A stretch of 64,000 nt of DNA from Ophiodon elongatus (GCA_016806645.1 JACSYO010000570.1:3053001-3117000), one strand, 5' to 3'; counted from the first letter of the stretch, positions 49,239 to 62,160 are shown. The notes: generated by a model from the sequence alone, not told the origin. Made by a program: numbers and translations.

Positions 49239-50272
49239 GACAAAAAGACGACAGCTTGGAGATGATGAACGAGTCGCTGGCGGTGAACGACTCCTTTGCG
49301 ACTCCTGTGGCTGGAGAAGCTCTCCCATGGATGGAGGCTGATTCTCCGGAGCACAACGGCAGCCTGGAGTTCTCCACCGCCCCATTAGATTCCCCCATCA
49401 ACCCGTGGGACATCATGTTGTGCATGTCAGGCACTGTCATCGCCTGTGAAAACGCCATCGTGGTAGCAATCATCTTCTACACGCCGACACTAAGGACTCC
49501 CATGTTTGTGCTGATTGGGAGCCTGGCCACAGCAGACCTGCTGGCCGGCATGGGATTAATCCTGAACTTTGTGTTTCAGTATGTGATCTCCTCTGAGACT
49601 ATCAGCCTTATCACTGTAGGCTTTCTGGTGGCCTCCTTCACTGCGTCCATAAGCAGCCTTTTGGCCATAACAGTGGACCGTTATTTATCCCTCTACAACG
49701 CCCTGACATACTTCTCAGAGAAGACACTGCAGTACGTACACCTGATGTTACTGGGGACCTGGGGGGTGTCTCTGTTTTTGGGCTTGCTGCCGGTGCTCGG
49801 CTGGAACTGCCTGGACGATCCGACCTCCTGCAGCATCGTTCGCCCTTTGACCCGGAGCAACGTCACGCTACTGGCCACCTCCTTCTTCATCATCTTCGTG
49901 CTCATGCTGACCCTCTACTTCAAGATTTGCAAGATCGTGTGCCACCACGCCCACCAAATTGCCCTCCAGCAGCACTTTTTTGCCACGTCGCATTACGTCG
50001 CTACCAAAAAGGGGGTCTCCACTCTGGCCATCATCTTGGGGACATTTGGTGCCAGCTGGCTGCCCTTCGCCATCTACTGCCTGGTAGGCAAGAAGGAGTA
50101 TCCCTCAGTCTACACCTATGCCACGCTGCTACCAGCCACCTACAACTCCATGATCAACCCCATCATCTACGCCTATAGAAACACAGAGATCCAGCGCTCC
50201 CTCTATGTGCTTCTCTGTGGCTGCTTTCAGACCAACAAGGCTTACTGTTCCAGATCACCAAGTGAGGTCTAA
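49239..50272 (+). CDS. gpr6: G-protein coupled receptor 6 (orphan class A GPCR)
   Basis: Seven-transmembrane receptor of the GPR3/GPR6/GPR12 group, constitutively Gs-active and raising cAMP at the plasma membrane in mammals. The coding part is one open frame. The ATG at 49265 (MNESLAVNDS) aligns with human MNAS and gives 335 residues; an adjacent ATG at 49262 would add one. The span starts at 49239 because a good acceptor (CTGCTGCCTACAG) ends at 49238, implying a spliced 5' UTR. Visible features: N-glycosylation sites N2, N8 and N31 in the extracellular tail; TM1 from SGTVIACENAIVVA; GSLATADLLAG in TM2; DRYLSLYNALTY after TM3 (DRY, 138-140); GTFGASWLPFAIYC in TM6; NPIIYAYRN in TM7 (298-302); CGC for palmitoylation; and the C-terminus SRSPSEV, identical to human GPR6. 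Next to fig4, as in human. Confidence 0.95.
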
Positions 50273-50714
50273 AAAGGTGCTAGGGCTCTTTTTGTGTGAG
50301 TGTGTGTTTGTGGGTGAAAAAAGACAGGGCAAAAAGACAAATCACTCTGTGATCATTGACAATCTGCTTGCAGTTGACAGTGAATGCTTTACAAACACAA
50401 AGAGGATTTGAAGCTAGAAATGTGTCTCTCATGCATACTGTATCTGCACTTTACTGCGTCTCAACACAAGTTAGGATGAGATTTTTGAAATGCTGTGAAC
50501 AAGAAACTTCTGTGAAAAAGAAAAAAAACAAACCTGTGAATGTACTTAAATGAGAAAAGGAATGGAAAATCTTGCACTTTAGTCCGGGTTTCTTGAAATG
50601 CCAAAGCAGTATTGTATAGCCCATATTGTGTTTAAACGTTTCAACTTGTGAGTACTGTGTGCCATTTTTCTATTTTGTATGGTATTGTCTTTGATGTGCA
50701 TTTTCTACAAGAGG

Positions 50715-50720
50715 AATAAA
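50715..50720 (+). terminator. gpr6: gpr6 poly(A) signal AATAAA
   Basis: AATAAA 443 bp after the gpr6 stop, within GAGGAATAAAAAAATTG. First canonical signal downstream. Confidence 0.65.
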
Positions 50721-52064
50721 AAAATTGAATCCAGCATTGGCTCCATCCTGTCATTACTGCAGCATGTTTCTTCCAAAGACTCCTTACACCTGACTTTTTA
50801 TTTATTTTTTTTGCATCGTCTTCACTTTGTTCCTCTTCTTCTGGAGCGCAGGTGGGTCTGTTGTCAGAAAGCAAGTACCATGTCCTGGAGAGTAGCTCAA
50901 ATTGACACACGTTTGAGTCCCGTCTGTCTGTCTGTGCGTGCGTGCATTGAAAAGAGGGGGTGAATGAGACAGCTGTGTTAAAACACGTGCCATGCGGTCA
51001 CATGTGCTTAGCAGCTTTGATTACCTCCCCGTCAGGATGAGCAGGTGTAATGTAGCCTAACGTACACCCAACAACTGAGGCCGCAGAACTCTGTTGTCTT
51101 ATCTTTCTTTGTCTCATCTACAATTATGAGTCAGGAGCAAAGCAGCCTCTAGCACGTGTATGTGCGGGTGACAGAGTGACAAGAGTGATGATAATAAGTC
51201 TGGCTGCTCTCCCTGTCAGCTGCGCCATAAAGACTGAATAAACCTGGCAGCCAAAGCAGCCACAAACACAGCAGTTTATCTGCCCGGCTGTTTAAACAGG
51301 TAGTGGTTGAGGGCATCACAGTGCCACACAGGGACAAGAATACTGTTGAAACCAGGAGGCCTGCCAGCGTGTGTGGATACATACACAGATCTCTTCTGTT
51401 GTAAATGTTTTTACATGCCAAGCTGTTACTGCTTTTGATTAAATCACCACCCAAGATGTCCAATAAATATAAAAGTATAGTACGAGAATGCTTTCTGCTA
51501 TACGATAAATAGGCATTGCTCGTCGACCCCTCAAATGAAGGATTTGATTTAAATCCCTCTTTGACTTTTTCACGAGGGAACACCTTACTGAACAGAAGCT
51601 AAAGACGCTGTAACTTCGGTTTCACTGGGACTTTAATATAAAATTTTCACAAACACGCTGAATTTACACACAAGTTTTGTTAAATTTCAAAAATCCAGTA
51701 AATCCCTAAAAATAAGGTTTACAATGGCAATGTACATTCATAGCTTGCTGGAATTTTTTTTTTGTCGAGCAAGTTAACATGTCAGCTGTCACTGTTATTT
51801 CAAAACATGACCTTAATTTTCCTCGTAATTATCAGTGTCTTTGAAGAAGATAAATGGTGGTACAAGCAAAAAAGGATAACGTCACAGCAAAAACAAAAGC
51901 AAATACAATATAAGAGTTTATATTTGATTTCACATGATTATGTAGCATAACAAATTGTTTCTTTACTCTGCATTTAGGTTACATTGAAACTCTTAGCGTT
52001 CCTTTCTTGTATTCCAAGTCAGTACGAGCAGCAGATGTCATCACATTTCAATTTACCAAATATA
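50721..52064. other. gpr6-lectin intergenic region, no feature seen
   Basis: No gene, repeat family or RNA recognised. Open frames of 60-144 codons here lack similarity and splice support. Confidence 0.5.
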
Positions 52065-52793
52065 TTATACGCAGATGAATTTGAGTTTGTCCAGGCAGTC
52101 CCGGTTCTCCCACAACCCGTCTTCGGTTAAAGCTCCACAGCGTTTCCGTATAGGACACTGGTGGTCGTGAACTCCCTTGGGCCAGGCCTCATACTCCAGA
52201 GGGTCACCGTTCACCCACAGCCAGCTGTCTCCCAGGTAACGCAGGCCGATCCATATCCGCTCAGTGTGGACTTTCTTGTACACTCTAAGGGCCGCGAGGT
52301 TTTCTGTCTCAGAGAGCAGGCTAGTGAGGTCAACGTGATGCTCTCTGCAGTGCACCAGAGCCTCCTCCCAGCATTTCTCTTCTTCCACCACGTTAATTTG
52401 GATGCAGTAAAAATGCATGGATGCTGAAGGTATTATATCATTCCATGTACCATTAATGGTGATGTGTCCACGGTCCTCCTCGCCTTGAAAGTTATTTGGT
52501 TCCCCTTGTTTCCAGTTTTGGTATGTAATGTGTCCGCCTCCTGACTACTTCCAGGCAGTCTTGTTGTTGGGATCTCGTTCGAGAGCGATCCATCCTCTGT
52601 GAGTCATTGCTTTTGACAACGATAGCAGCCTATCTTGATCACTCTGGCTATTAATAAAGGAAAGATCAGTGTGATGGTGTCTACAGTAAATCTGAGCGTC
52701 TGACCAGTTTTTAACCTGATTAACAAAAATATGTGTTCCTACATAGCCCTCAACAGCTGTACAAGTTAAAAGTAAAAGGATGGTTCTCTCCAT
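52065..52793 (-). pseudogene. tandem C-type lectin domain gene with in-frame TAG, intronless
   Basis: One minus-strand frame runs from ATG 52793 (ACCATGG context) to TAA 52065-52067: 242 codons before the final stop, interrupted once by TAG at 52545-52547. It encodes a signal peptide (MERTILLLLTCTAVEG), then CTLD1 (WSDAQIYCRHHHTDLSFI...GWIALERD...NKTAWK, stop, SGGGHITYQNWKQGEPNN...TWND), then CTLD2 (CWEEALVHCREHHVDLTSL...WIGLRYLGDSWLWVNG...DCLDKLKFICV). The stop sits where the W of the WKW-SGG signature is expected, so TGG to TAG is likely. CTLD1 keeps EPN and WND calcium-site motifs but lacks its inner cysteine pair (R and P/S instead). CTLD2 has four cysteines but no EPN/QPD. It resembles secreted fish mannose-receptor-like or CLEC20A-like lectins. 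No introns are seen. It could be a pseudogene, a retrocopy, a null allele or a base error. Confidence 0.8.
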
Positions 52794-52814
52794 GGTCGTT
52801 GGTCTGCAGCTCAA

Positions 52815-52840
52815 GATTATATATATATATATGTATTCCT
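52815..52840 (-). promoter_or_regulatory. TATA-rich tract upstream of the lectin gene
   Basis: A (TA)n run lies about 25-45 bp upstream of the lectin ATG on the minus strand. It could act as a TATA box or be a plain microsatellite. Confidence 0.35.
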
Positions 52841-55800
52841 TGGCTCTGTCCTTTCTGTAATGGTATCATTTAAGTGTCAGGGTTGTTCTTTATACAGATT
52901 TGCATGATTGTTTAACAGTAAGCAAAGTATATTCAAGGTACAATGATCACTGAAGGAGAGAAACAAATTACTTTCACAAACAACCAGTGGTTACATTGGT
53001 GCTCCACATTTGTTGACACTGGAATGAGTAGTATCATGTTTCCTGTTCACAATCATCTTCATTGAATTCTTGTAAAAATATTTTTTGACAATACATTGTT
53101 TTGCAGTGACAGTCTTAAGAACAGATGTCAGAAATTACAATTGCAGTATTCAGTGCAGCCATTTGTTTGACGTCACCTTCTTTTCTCACCACCACAGCAA
53201 TTTAGTTTCATTTGAACTAAATTGCTGCTTCATACTAAGTAAACACAAATGAAACAGGTTAAAACAAAAATCTAACAGTGTCATACATAAAATGAAAACC
53301 AGAAGTTGGTGCTGTACAAGACTCATGATTATTATTTCATGATATGTTGTCTCCAACATAAGTGCAGACTGGTGATATGCTGCTGTTGGTTTTCTGAACT
53401 TAGTACGCCACTGCTGAGACTTCTGCAGCCATCCCAATGCAATGGAGATCAATACAATGCCACTCTGTATTCTTAAAGCATTGAAAGATTAACCATAAAA
53501 AACTCAAGTCGTATCAAATACCAAAGAAACCTATTTAATCTAATTTTATTCAGTAGGAAGCCCATCTGACACTGAGGCGAGACAGTGTCTGTCTGTCTGC
53601 TGTTTGGTTCCAGAGCAGGAAGTGCACAGTGGCTTTTGGAGCTTTTTTTTGTTGTTGTTGCTGAAAACCGCTGTGAAATAATTCTGATGAGAGCGTTGGG
53701 AGTGAACCAGAAACCGGTTGCGGGCCTTAAAGACCAAAGCAATGACCCAAACAGATGCTACAACAGTCCGTAGAGCTGAGGGGAGCTGCAGAGTCGGGTG
53801 GTAACTCTCTGGGTTTGTCATACTAGCGACCCCTTTGACAAACAAGTAGTCATGTGATATATTGTTGATGTAAAAATATTGATTAGTGCAGCTTTATACA
53901 GTCTCCCATACAGTTATCATGCTACACTGGAAGCTGTGTCAGAATGTTGAGACTTTATTTGCTTTGTGAAAAATGGGTCCAATATTTACTTTGGTGACGA
54001 TGTAGTGAAGTAATCGATCATATTCTGAGTTCACGTCCACTTCTCCCAGTGGAGTTAATAGACTCAGGACCTGTCACCTGTCACCCATTTCTTTTAATTA
54101 CCTGTCCTTTTTCAAACAGTTTCCAATGTGTGTAACAAACCATATGGCGGGTCAGGTGAGCAACATGGACCTGTTATAGATGATAATGATGCAGGGCCCT
54201 CCTTTCCTTGTCACATGCCAGCAGTCACAGGTGTTTTTACTTGACACAGGGTTTTTTCCACAATGGCTTCAAACTGGATTTTTTTTTTTATAACTCTTGT
54301 TTTGTCTCTGTTCGGCAGCTCGTTCCCGCTCACGTCTCAACAACAGTTCTCAAACAACTGCAAAATAGGGATCACTGCACTTGCTCCTCGTGTGGACTAT
54401 CAACTGTAATAATCTCCTGTTTTGAGAGCTGTGACGCCCTCAGTCAGTATGAAGCTGTTTGAAGCTGATCACAAAGTGGGGGAAAGGTAAGGGATGCTGG
54501 AGGCCACTAATGGACCGCACACTCACTGAGGCTTGGGCGCTCTGAGAGCAAGAGATGTTTGTTCACCTCATTTTTTTTCTCTACCTCAACAGCTGTTGCT
54601 TTTGGTCACACACCAAATCAGGCTACCACCTGTTTGTTCACAGGCCTCAGAAAGGGAACTTGTGGCAATAGGTGACATCAGTATTTAAAGCGAAAATGTC
54701 TCAAATGGCACATGTTTCTTTAATTATGCATTCATTATGTATACAGGCATTCTACAATTCACATACCGTCCAAGTAGTATATCAGGTGAAAGTTAATCAA
54801 TTTGCACAAACACATTCTGGAAATTATACACCCTCTGAAACACAACTACACTGGATTTGCACGTCAATGTTTTTATGTTATGGGCAACCCAGAGCTACAT
54901 CAGCACGCTGCTGGTCTGGTGCAGAGTTAATCATCTTTTTATCTATAAAAAAATATAATAATATCACATTTAAGAACAACACTTGATGGTGATTAGTCAT
55001 GATGTCAAGTACTGGTTCACATCTTCAGGAATCTTTTCAAAGAGTAGCATTTATTGTGCAACAGATGTGCAATTACTGGAAAGACAAGATCTAAAAATAT
55101 CAGAATTTCATATCTAGTATGAATTTATAAATATCATAAAACACAGACATATATATATATATAATGTGAAATTAGACTTTAAATGCACATATTTAGGATT
55201 CACACATCTAATTTATGTACATCAGTTGGGCTTATTGATTTAAGCACAACGCCTACTGTTTCAAACTTGTGGAGGTAGTAAAGACACAACTTCTGACTTT
55301 CTTCTTATCTCCACATTTGCATTTATTTACTTATATCTATTTGCATCAACAGAGCCTGATATTTGTAATATGATTTACATGTCTGATATCTGATTTGTAG
55401 CTTAAAGTCCAAACCATAGCAACAGCTTATTTCAAAAAGAAAAAGTCATTAAATACATGTATCATCTGTGCCATCTATTCTCAGCAGCAAAGTGGACTTT
55501 TATATATTTTACGAGGTTTATATTAACAACACAAATATGTGTCTTCCTTTTGATATTACACCCATTAGACTAAATAGGGGCTGGTAGCAGTGTTTGAATT
55601 ATGTAATGCTTGATCAGTGCAGACCTGAGCAGCTCTGCAGGCAATTACCAAAGTACACAGTCTAATGATTCCCTCATTAATTACAGCGGTGTAGCAAATA
55701 CTCTCCATAGGAACATTACTATTGCTCATATAGCCATGTGCTCGATGGAAAATGCCTTGGATTTATTGATTGTGTAATCACCCAAATAACATTTTTTTGC

Positions 55801-57100
55801 TTCTGGGTTGTCATTTTTACAGAAGAATGTTTGAGACGCAGTACAGATGGTCCGAGAAAAGACAGACTCAAAGAAAATCAATCGTGGCATTCATTTATGA
55901 TAGTGCTTCCCATGGAGAGCGCAGTGATGTCCAGGAAAAACGTTGGAACCGCCTACATGGCTATTCGATTATTAGACACTGGGGTTTACCATGATGAACA
56001 CATACACACATACACACATACATACAAACATACAAACAAGCAAGCACCAGACCTGAACGCATGCTTTATCTCTTGGAAAAGCAGAGACAAGCCCACATCA
56101 GCTACATACAAACTGCTTTGCAATAAAAGCTATCATTTGCCTTCATCCCTCTGCCTGTGGCTTGATCAAGTCTGTGTGTGTGTGTGCGTGTGCGTGTGCG
56201 TGTGCATGTGTGTGTGCACTTGTGTTGGCGCAGGATTGTACTGTATGAGTGCTTGTTATTAGCCTGGAACCTATCAGGATTTGTCATGGGTAATTTACCA
56301 GATTCTGGGTGGGTGTGCATTGCATGTGCAAGCTATGCTGGCTGTATTGTGAACTGTATATGCTGCCTGCATGATGTGTGCAGGTGTGTGTGTCTGTGTG
56401 AACACGTGTGAGTGTGAGGGTGTGTGTGTGTGGGAGAGAGAATACCTAAACCTGACCCAGGGGCATTAACTCCTCTCACTTGGTTTTCTCAGAAAAACAC
56501 TGTGTGACATGGTGAGTCAGGGACATATTTTAAGGTACAATGAGTTTAATACGTGTTGTGGACAGCATGTACAAGGGGCAGTGTCCCCTATTTATGGAGG
56601 TATATTCATAATTGAAAGCTTTTAAAATGATCAAACATCAAGTTTTATGTCCTTATGTTCATTTCTCCACTGATTTGTAGACAAAACATATTCTCTCTTG
56701 AATGTTGATTTAGTGTTGACATGTTCATAGGACATAGTTTAACATCTAATATCAGATGTATGTCAAATAAACTAATATATATTATGTATTACCCCAAGTA
56801 TAACACTGAAATCAATATTTGAGCTGCTAGTGCCTAATTATTGCTCGATCCCCTTTGCTTGTGTTCACGTGACCCTGATGATGAACCACAAATCCCTGAA
56901 TGGATTCAAAGCAAGAGATTCAAAGCAAGAACCTTATGTCATGTAGCTCAGTCGTCCAATGTCTTCAAACTAATACATTACATTTTTCATTTTCATTTAT
57001 AGCAGCTATGGAATTCAAAATATCAGATGTCATCTTGTTCCACTCATTGAACTGTTTACTCCACAAAACAAGTTAATAATTGAAGTACTTTATGTCCCAG
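52841..57100. other. gene-poor intergenic DNA
   Basis: No recognised gene. A TG-type array lies at 56174-56216. An open frame of 174 codons from 55738 is partly low-complexity and unlike any family I know. Confidence 0.45.
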
Positions 57101-57439
57101 TTTCACTTTGATTTACACTTGCATCCTTTCTTCTAGTGCTCTGTATTGGACAACTTTTCCAGGTGAATGGACAGGAGGTTACTATCTGTATCTGTGGATT
57201 AGCTCCTTCTGAATGGTCCTTACAGACTAAAGGTGACTATTTCATTGTTTCTCACACTTTAAAGGGTGCGAGTGGAAGGGAATGAAAGTCTTCTGTTATA
57301 CTGTGCAACAATTAATTGTAATTTGTCATATTTCATGGCGAAAAGAGACTTTGAGTCCATGTTGACATAAAAACTGTAAATGCCTGAAAATATTCAGGAG
57401 AAAATCGCAGGAGGAAAGACCAAACACATTCTGGCTTTA

Positions 57440-57680
57440 TTTGGACCATTTAACTCCTATTATAATGAAAACAACCAGGTCAAAGTGACCAAAATCATTA
57501 AGAACTATTATTATGTTGGCATGCCGGGGTCCTATCTGTGCTCAACATAGACAGCAACTCAGGCAAGGAGAGAAAGTATCATGTTGAATGAAATGTCTTT
57601 AATACTTTCCTGAGTGAAATGGGTCAATTTGACCTGGAAGATAATAAGAAGGCAAGTGCTCAAGTTAAACATGTCTGTTT
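57440..57680. repeat. possible MITE fragment with GGGTCAATTTGACC palindrome
   Basis: GGTCAAAGTGACC near 57480 and GGGTCAATTTGACCTGGA near 57625, followed by GATAATAAGAAGG, resemble the ends of common fish MITEs. Boundaries are uncertain and no coding is present. Confidence 0.35.
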
Positions 57681-58549
57681 GTAAAAGTTTCTGGTGCACA
57701 ACTGAAGGTGTCTGCAGCCAGTTCACTTACTGAGGTACTTCTACCTTTACACACACCTTCATGCAGCCTCATTACCTACCATCAGCTTACCTCGTTTGAT
57801 ACTCCTCTACTTTCCCTCAAACTCCACCTCGGTCAGAACGGCTTGTGACTTGTGTAACCTTCATAAACCGAAGGCTCAACTTTTAAGAGGCACTTCTGTA
57901 ACAAACTAACTCTCCCCATGCCGCCCGACACTTACCCACCATTCCCCTTTACTTGACTCTGCTCTCATCTTCTTTTCAATAGAAACTCCTATTTACTTAT
58001 TAAGAGATTACTCACCACTCTGACTACAGCGGTGATGACTAATGTAGAATTTGGTGTGCGGCGGGGATAAATTCATCCATGACCAGCCTAAGGACTCGAG
58101 AATATGACTTTCGTTATCATCTGAGCATGATGGCTTAATTCCTTACTATTAGCTTTAATGCAGGGATTTCAAAGAAGTAAGCTTTTTACAAATCACTCTG
58201 GATGAAAGCTATAGTTTAAAGTATCATTTGCAACTATGTAGCATGAGCATACCTTAGCAGGAGTGATTTAAACATGCAATCATGATAAACGTGTCATAAT
58301 TATAAGTATGAGATGTTATGCTGTATGTGAGAGAGAGTGTCGTATTTCTTTTCCTCTATTAAGTCACAGTCTCGGAGTCCATCGTCTATCGGTCTCACAA
58401 CGATTAGAACCGAGCTATATTCCTGGGGTTCCGGTGTAGCCAGCAAATATCCGGGCCAAGACTTTCTTTTCCGTGTGCGCTGCTCAATGTGATTAGAAAC
58501 TTGAGATGCAAGACTGGAGTTGGAGTTGAGAGACGACTACCCCGTTTAC

Positions 58550-58970
58550 AAGCTCATTTTAAACCAATAGCATGCTAAATCAGATGATAGCCGGTGGGTT
58601 CCAACAACTCGGTCTCCACCCCAAACTCGTCAAATACAGACGCTTGTCAGTGCCCCTCGGTGTCTGACACCAATGCACGGAGACACGCTTTAGGCTGTGA
58701 ATGCGACGCAGCGTGCTTTCAACTAACTCCAATGTAAACCCACCCGCGTCGTTATTAGACACTCTGGGCAACCGACGTAAAAAAGCAAGATAGTCCAGAC
58801 AAGGTGGGCAGGAGCGGTGGTGAATGGGTCAAACAACATTTCTCATGTGAAATTAAAGGTTTATGTTGACATTTTGTCACGTGAGTCGTTCAAGTTACCG
58901 TCAACCTTGCTCTTATCCTAAACCTAACTAAGTGTGTTGCCTAAACCTGACTTTCTGTTAATACGGAAGT
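58550..58970. repeat. probable dispersed repeat
   Basis: Phrases such as CCTCGGTGTCTGACACCAATG, and later CCTAAACCTAACTAAG / TTGCCTAAACCTGACTTT, resemble recurrent fish interspersed sequences. It has no ends that I can define. Confidence 0.4.
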
Positions 58971-59279
58971 TTACTTTGAAAGGACACTATGCATGTAATA
59001 AGTTGAAACTGATACTCTGTGTTCATAAATATTTACATCTGTGCTGTAAGGTCAGTGAACACAAGTCGACAAAACCACCGATACCACCGATTATTTGTTT
59101 GTAAAATGTAACACAAAGGTAAAAAAAATGGAATTTAGGAAAAGTTGACATGAATATCATACATTTACAATAAGGAAACACCAGAGGGAGGATTTGAAAT
59201 AACTCTAACTTGGTATACCAACATAGACCAAGAAGCACAACAGAACACTAAAAGTGAATTTGAATATATCAGCGTTCTC

Positions 59280-59645
59280 TGCTGCCTTCAGGAAGTCTAT
59301 TCTAGAGCCGTGGACCACAGTAATAAAAGGACTTCTCACCAATAAGTAAAAGGTCACTATCAGAAGACCTGAGGGTTCTACAAGGTTCATATAGGCTAAA
59401 AGCTAATCTGATAAAGACGATTGGACCAAGACTAGTAAGAGCTTTATAAACCAATATAAGCACCTTAAAATCAATTCTGAAGCAAACAGGTGGCCAGTGC
59501 AGAGACTTTATGATTGGTGTAATGTTTGCTCTCTTTCTGGTCCCAGTCAGCACACGTGCAGCTGAGATTTGCAGTAATTGTAAATGAGATATATTATTTT
59601 TAGGGAGACCAGAAACTAGAGCATTGCAATAGTTAATCCAAATAT
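59280..59645 (-). mobile_element. LINE reverse-transcriptase C-terminal fragment (L2/CR1-like), degraded
   Basis: The minus-strand frame reads YCNALVSGLPKNNISHLQL, then AARVLTGTRKRANITPIIK and SLHWPPVCFRIDFKVLILVY, then SRTLRSSDSDLL-type sequence and YCGPRL, stop, NRLPEG. This is the conserved C-terminal part of fish non-LTR reverse transcriptases (YCNALLSGLP...ITPVLKSLHWLPV...YGPRLWNSLPEG). The final W is a TAG stop, and part of the RSSD-to-YGPRLW region is rearranged. Inactive 5'- and 3'-truncated copy. Confidence 0.85.
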
Positions 59646-59806
59646 TATGAAATGTCCTTTGTGAAGAGAAACGTTTTTAGCATAAACAAATGCCACACAA
59701 CACAGCATGTATAGCCTACGCTAATTTGCAACGCCTGTATTTGGATGGAGCTTAAAATACATAAAACTCAACAACAATTCCACAAGAGACAAATCAAAAC
59801 ACGACC

Positions 59807-60070
59807 TCAACAATAGGTACATACATTAAAAACAATACATGACTGATCACTCTTCCAAAAATGGATTCGGTTTGAATTGAAAATGATTCCAGTCAGGATC
59901 CAGTTTGAGTTATGTACTGTAGGTAAGGAATTCCACATGATGATCCCCCAAACAGGAAAAAGCTGTTTGTCCAGGGGATTTACATCAGGGCACCTTACAA
60001 TTCTTGTCACAAGGTCGCTCAGCACCGGGGAAGCCTGGTTATGTAGTTTAAGATTAGCAACTTTAATAAA
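59807..60070 (-). mobile_element. possible retroelement fragment
   Basis: A minus-strand frame contains VWGIIMWNSLP, reminiscent of the LWNSLP motif that ends fish reverse transcriptases. The surrounding sequence (LVTRIVRCPDVNPL) is not diagnostic. Weak call. Confidence 0.3.
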
Positions 60071-61918
60071 ATGATTTAAACTACTTCAGAAGAACTGGTT
60101 ACTTTGAAAATTAAGACACAATTTAGACACAACACTTATGAACATCTTATAAGACATGATGCTTTACTATAAATTAAAATTCCTAACAAAGTAGTTAAGG
60201 TTAACTCTAACTTGACAAACTATCAAATTCTGCTTACACGTTAATACCTCTGTGATAATTAATGCAGTAATATAACATATAATAAAATAACACCGATAGA
60301 GGCTATTCTCCTGCAAATGGTGTGCTTTTACTTATTATACTTCAAGTGCATTTTGCTGTTTATGCTCCTGTGCTTTTACTTTTACTTGAGTCACGTTTTA
60401 GATGCAGGGATTTTGCATTGTGGTCAACTTTTATATCACTACGTAAAGATTTATTTGCAGCATACGAGACACAAATATTAAATGAAATATAAACGTGACC
60501 AAACATTTGATATAAAACCTTTATGAAGCCATATGACTCAGGTGAACTGGCCAAAAAGGGCAGCAAAGAAGGTTCAATACCTGAAGAGATGACCAAACTT
60601 ACATAATGATACCTGACCTCAGCGCTGACACTGAACCTCCACCTGCAGCAGGTGAGCTCAAACGTCTCACTGCTTCAGAACCAAATTAATGTAAAGTGAC
60701 AGCTGGCATTTTGGTGCTCAGACAGACCTATTATAAAATAGTTGTTCTGTAAGTCATGTTCTTTCATGACTTGAGGCAACTTAACACATTGTGTCATGAA
60801 ACGCAAAACTGCACACAAGGTCAGCGTCAAGCAATCAAGCAAAGGGACTGCAACTTTTATATATTTTAGAAGGAGCAATTGTAGCAATTGGCCAAAAGTA
60901 AGACTATCTCAGCTAATGTTATTGTATTTAAGAGTAAATACTAAAAAAGGTATTCAAAAGTGAAATCCAGAATATAACAAAAGTACTTAATAACAGTGTT
61001 ACTTATCAAAGTAGTCAGACTAATTTGTGACTTTGTACTTATTAACTGTGAAGGGCACTTTTAAAATGTTTTTTAAATGAGCTATACTATCAACCGCAAT
61101 GTGAAAATGAATATTTTAACATATTCAGTGGGGCATAAAAAATCTTTTAAATCCCACAGGAGTGTTGCATAATGGGCTTGTTTACATTTGTTTAATCTGG
61201 GGATGAAAGATTGAGAGAGCGTAGGCGTGCTGCGGACTGTGTTGGTGATAATAGTGTGTAGGAGGGAGGGCAAACAAACAAGTGTTTGCTGGTCTGTCCT
61301 GTCATACATTTTACTGATCTCCCCTAACAACCAAAGAGCTCCCCTGTGCATCAAATGAAAGAGTCTGAAATGATTTGAAATATATTGTTTTGCTGGAAAT
61401 ACTCACTATTAGCAAGACAAATGTGTATTAATCCGCAGCAGAAATTAGTTCCCGAGAAATGCACCATTTCCTCCCGTTTGAGTCACATTTACTTACTTAC
61501 TAGTAAGTTACTTATTTTTTATTTTTTACTTAGTTTTAAATGTCTTAGATTAAAAAAAGTGATCTTTTTGAGGAAACATCACTTAACTGAACCAAAGCTG
61601 AAGACTGTATAAGTTTTAGAACAGGTAGAAAAAGGTGTACTAATGGAATATGATACAACTGGTACATTGAATCACTGCAACCTTTTACAGTTAGAGTGCA
61701 AATTCTTCCGATCAAATTATCCTCAATAGATCGATTTACCTTTTTGCCTATAAATTGACTCAGTTTGACTCAAGAAACACGACCATTATTCCACTCATTA
61801 AACCTATTTCAGTCCTGAATGGAAACACAGCTAATGGAGAGGAGACACTTTAAAACTAGTCTTGGGTCATCATAGGGAAAGTAATGAGTATCAATATCAG
61901 GAAAGTAGTTTTAGATTT
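60071..61918. other. intergenic DNA, no feature seen
   Basis: AT-rich sequence with short uninformative open frames. Confidence 0.5.
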
Positions 61919-62010
61919 TCTTTTTTTATCCACTCTGTAAGTCTGTATGAGTTTTTGGTGGCAAATGAGTTTCTACACGGGATTAATAAAGTTTTCTAAT
62001 CTAATCGAGA
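61919..62010 (+). mobile_element. LINE/SINE 3' tail
   Basis: TCCACTCTGTAAGTCTGTATG...GGGATTAATAAAGTTTTCTAATCTAATC is the typical 3' end and short tail repeat of fish non-LTR elements. Confidence 0.55.
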
Positions 62011-62154
62011 GAAGGCCTCAAGGCGTTTGTCTTGTCCACAGACTCTATTCACACCATGACTGGGTCACTGGGTGAGGAATTACACGTCCCCTTTATCTAG
62101 TTTGTCAAACAATAAACGTCTTGAATCAGAACACATCTTCTCTCTTCAAGTGTC

Positions 62155-62160
62155 TTTATT
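62155..62160 (-). terminator. ccdc167: candidate ccdc167 poly(A) signal
   Basis: TTTATT on the plus strand is AATAAA on the minus strand, about 0.83 kb after the ccdc167 stop. A second candidate lies at 62570-62575. Confidence 0.5.

Larger units (their letters stand above)
44341..49261 (+). other. fig4-gpr6 intergenic region
   Basis: After the fig4 3' UTR (to about 44890) no gene is recognised. The region holds ATA repeats near 45019-45056, TG/GGGT repeats near 46185-46230, a 16-base C run at 47697-47712 and a CT array at 47901-48144. GC-richer DNA with a CCAAT motif near 48393 lies at 48150-48440 and could be the gpr6 promoter or first exon. Confidence 0.5.

Noticed and set aside
49256..49264. 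Extending the gpr6 frame upstream to a TTG at 49256
   Set aside because: TTG is not a plausible vertebrate start when ATG codons follow at 49262 and 49265, the latter matching the human N-terminus.
53186..53845. Minus-strand open frames of 88-99 codons
   Set aside because: No similarity to known genes or mobile elements and no supporting signals.
55738..56262. 174-codon plus-strand frame
   Set aside because: The middle part (RRSTDGPRKDRLKENQ...) is not a family I know and the end is CA/TG microsatellite; no evidence of transcription.
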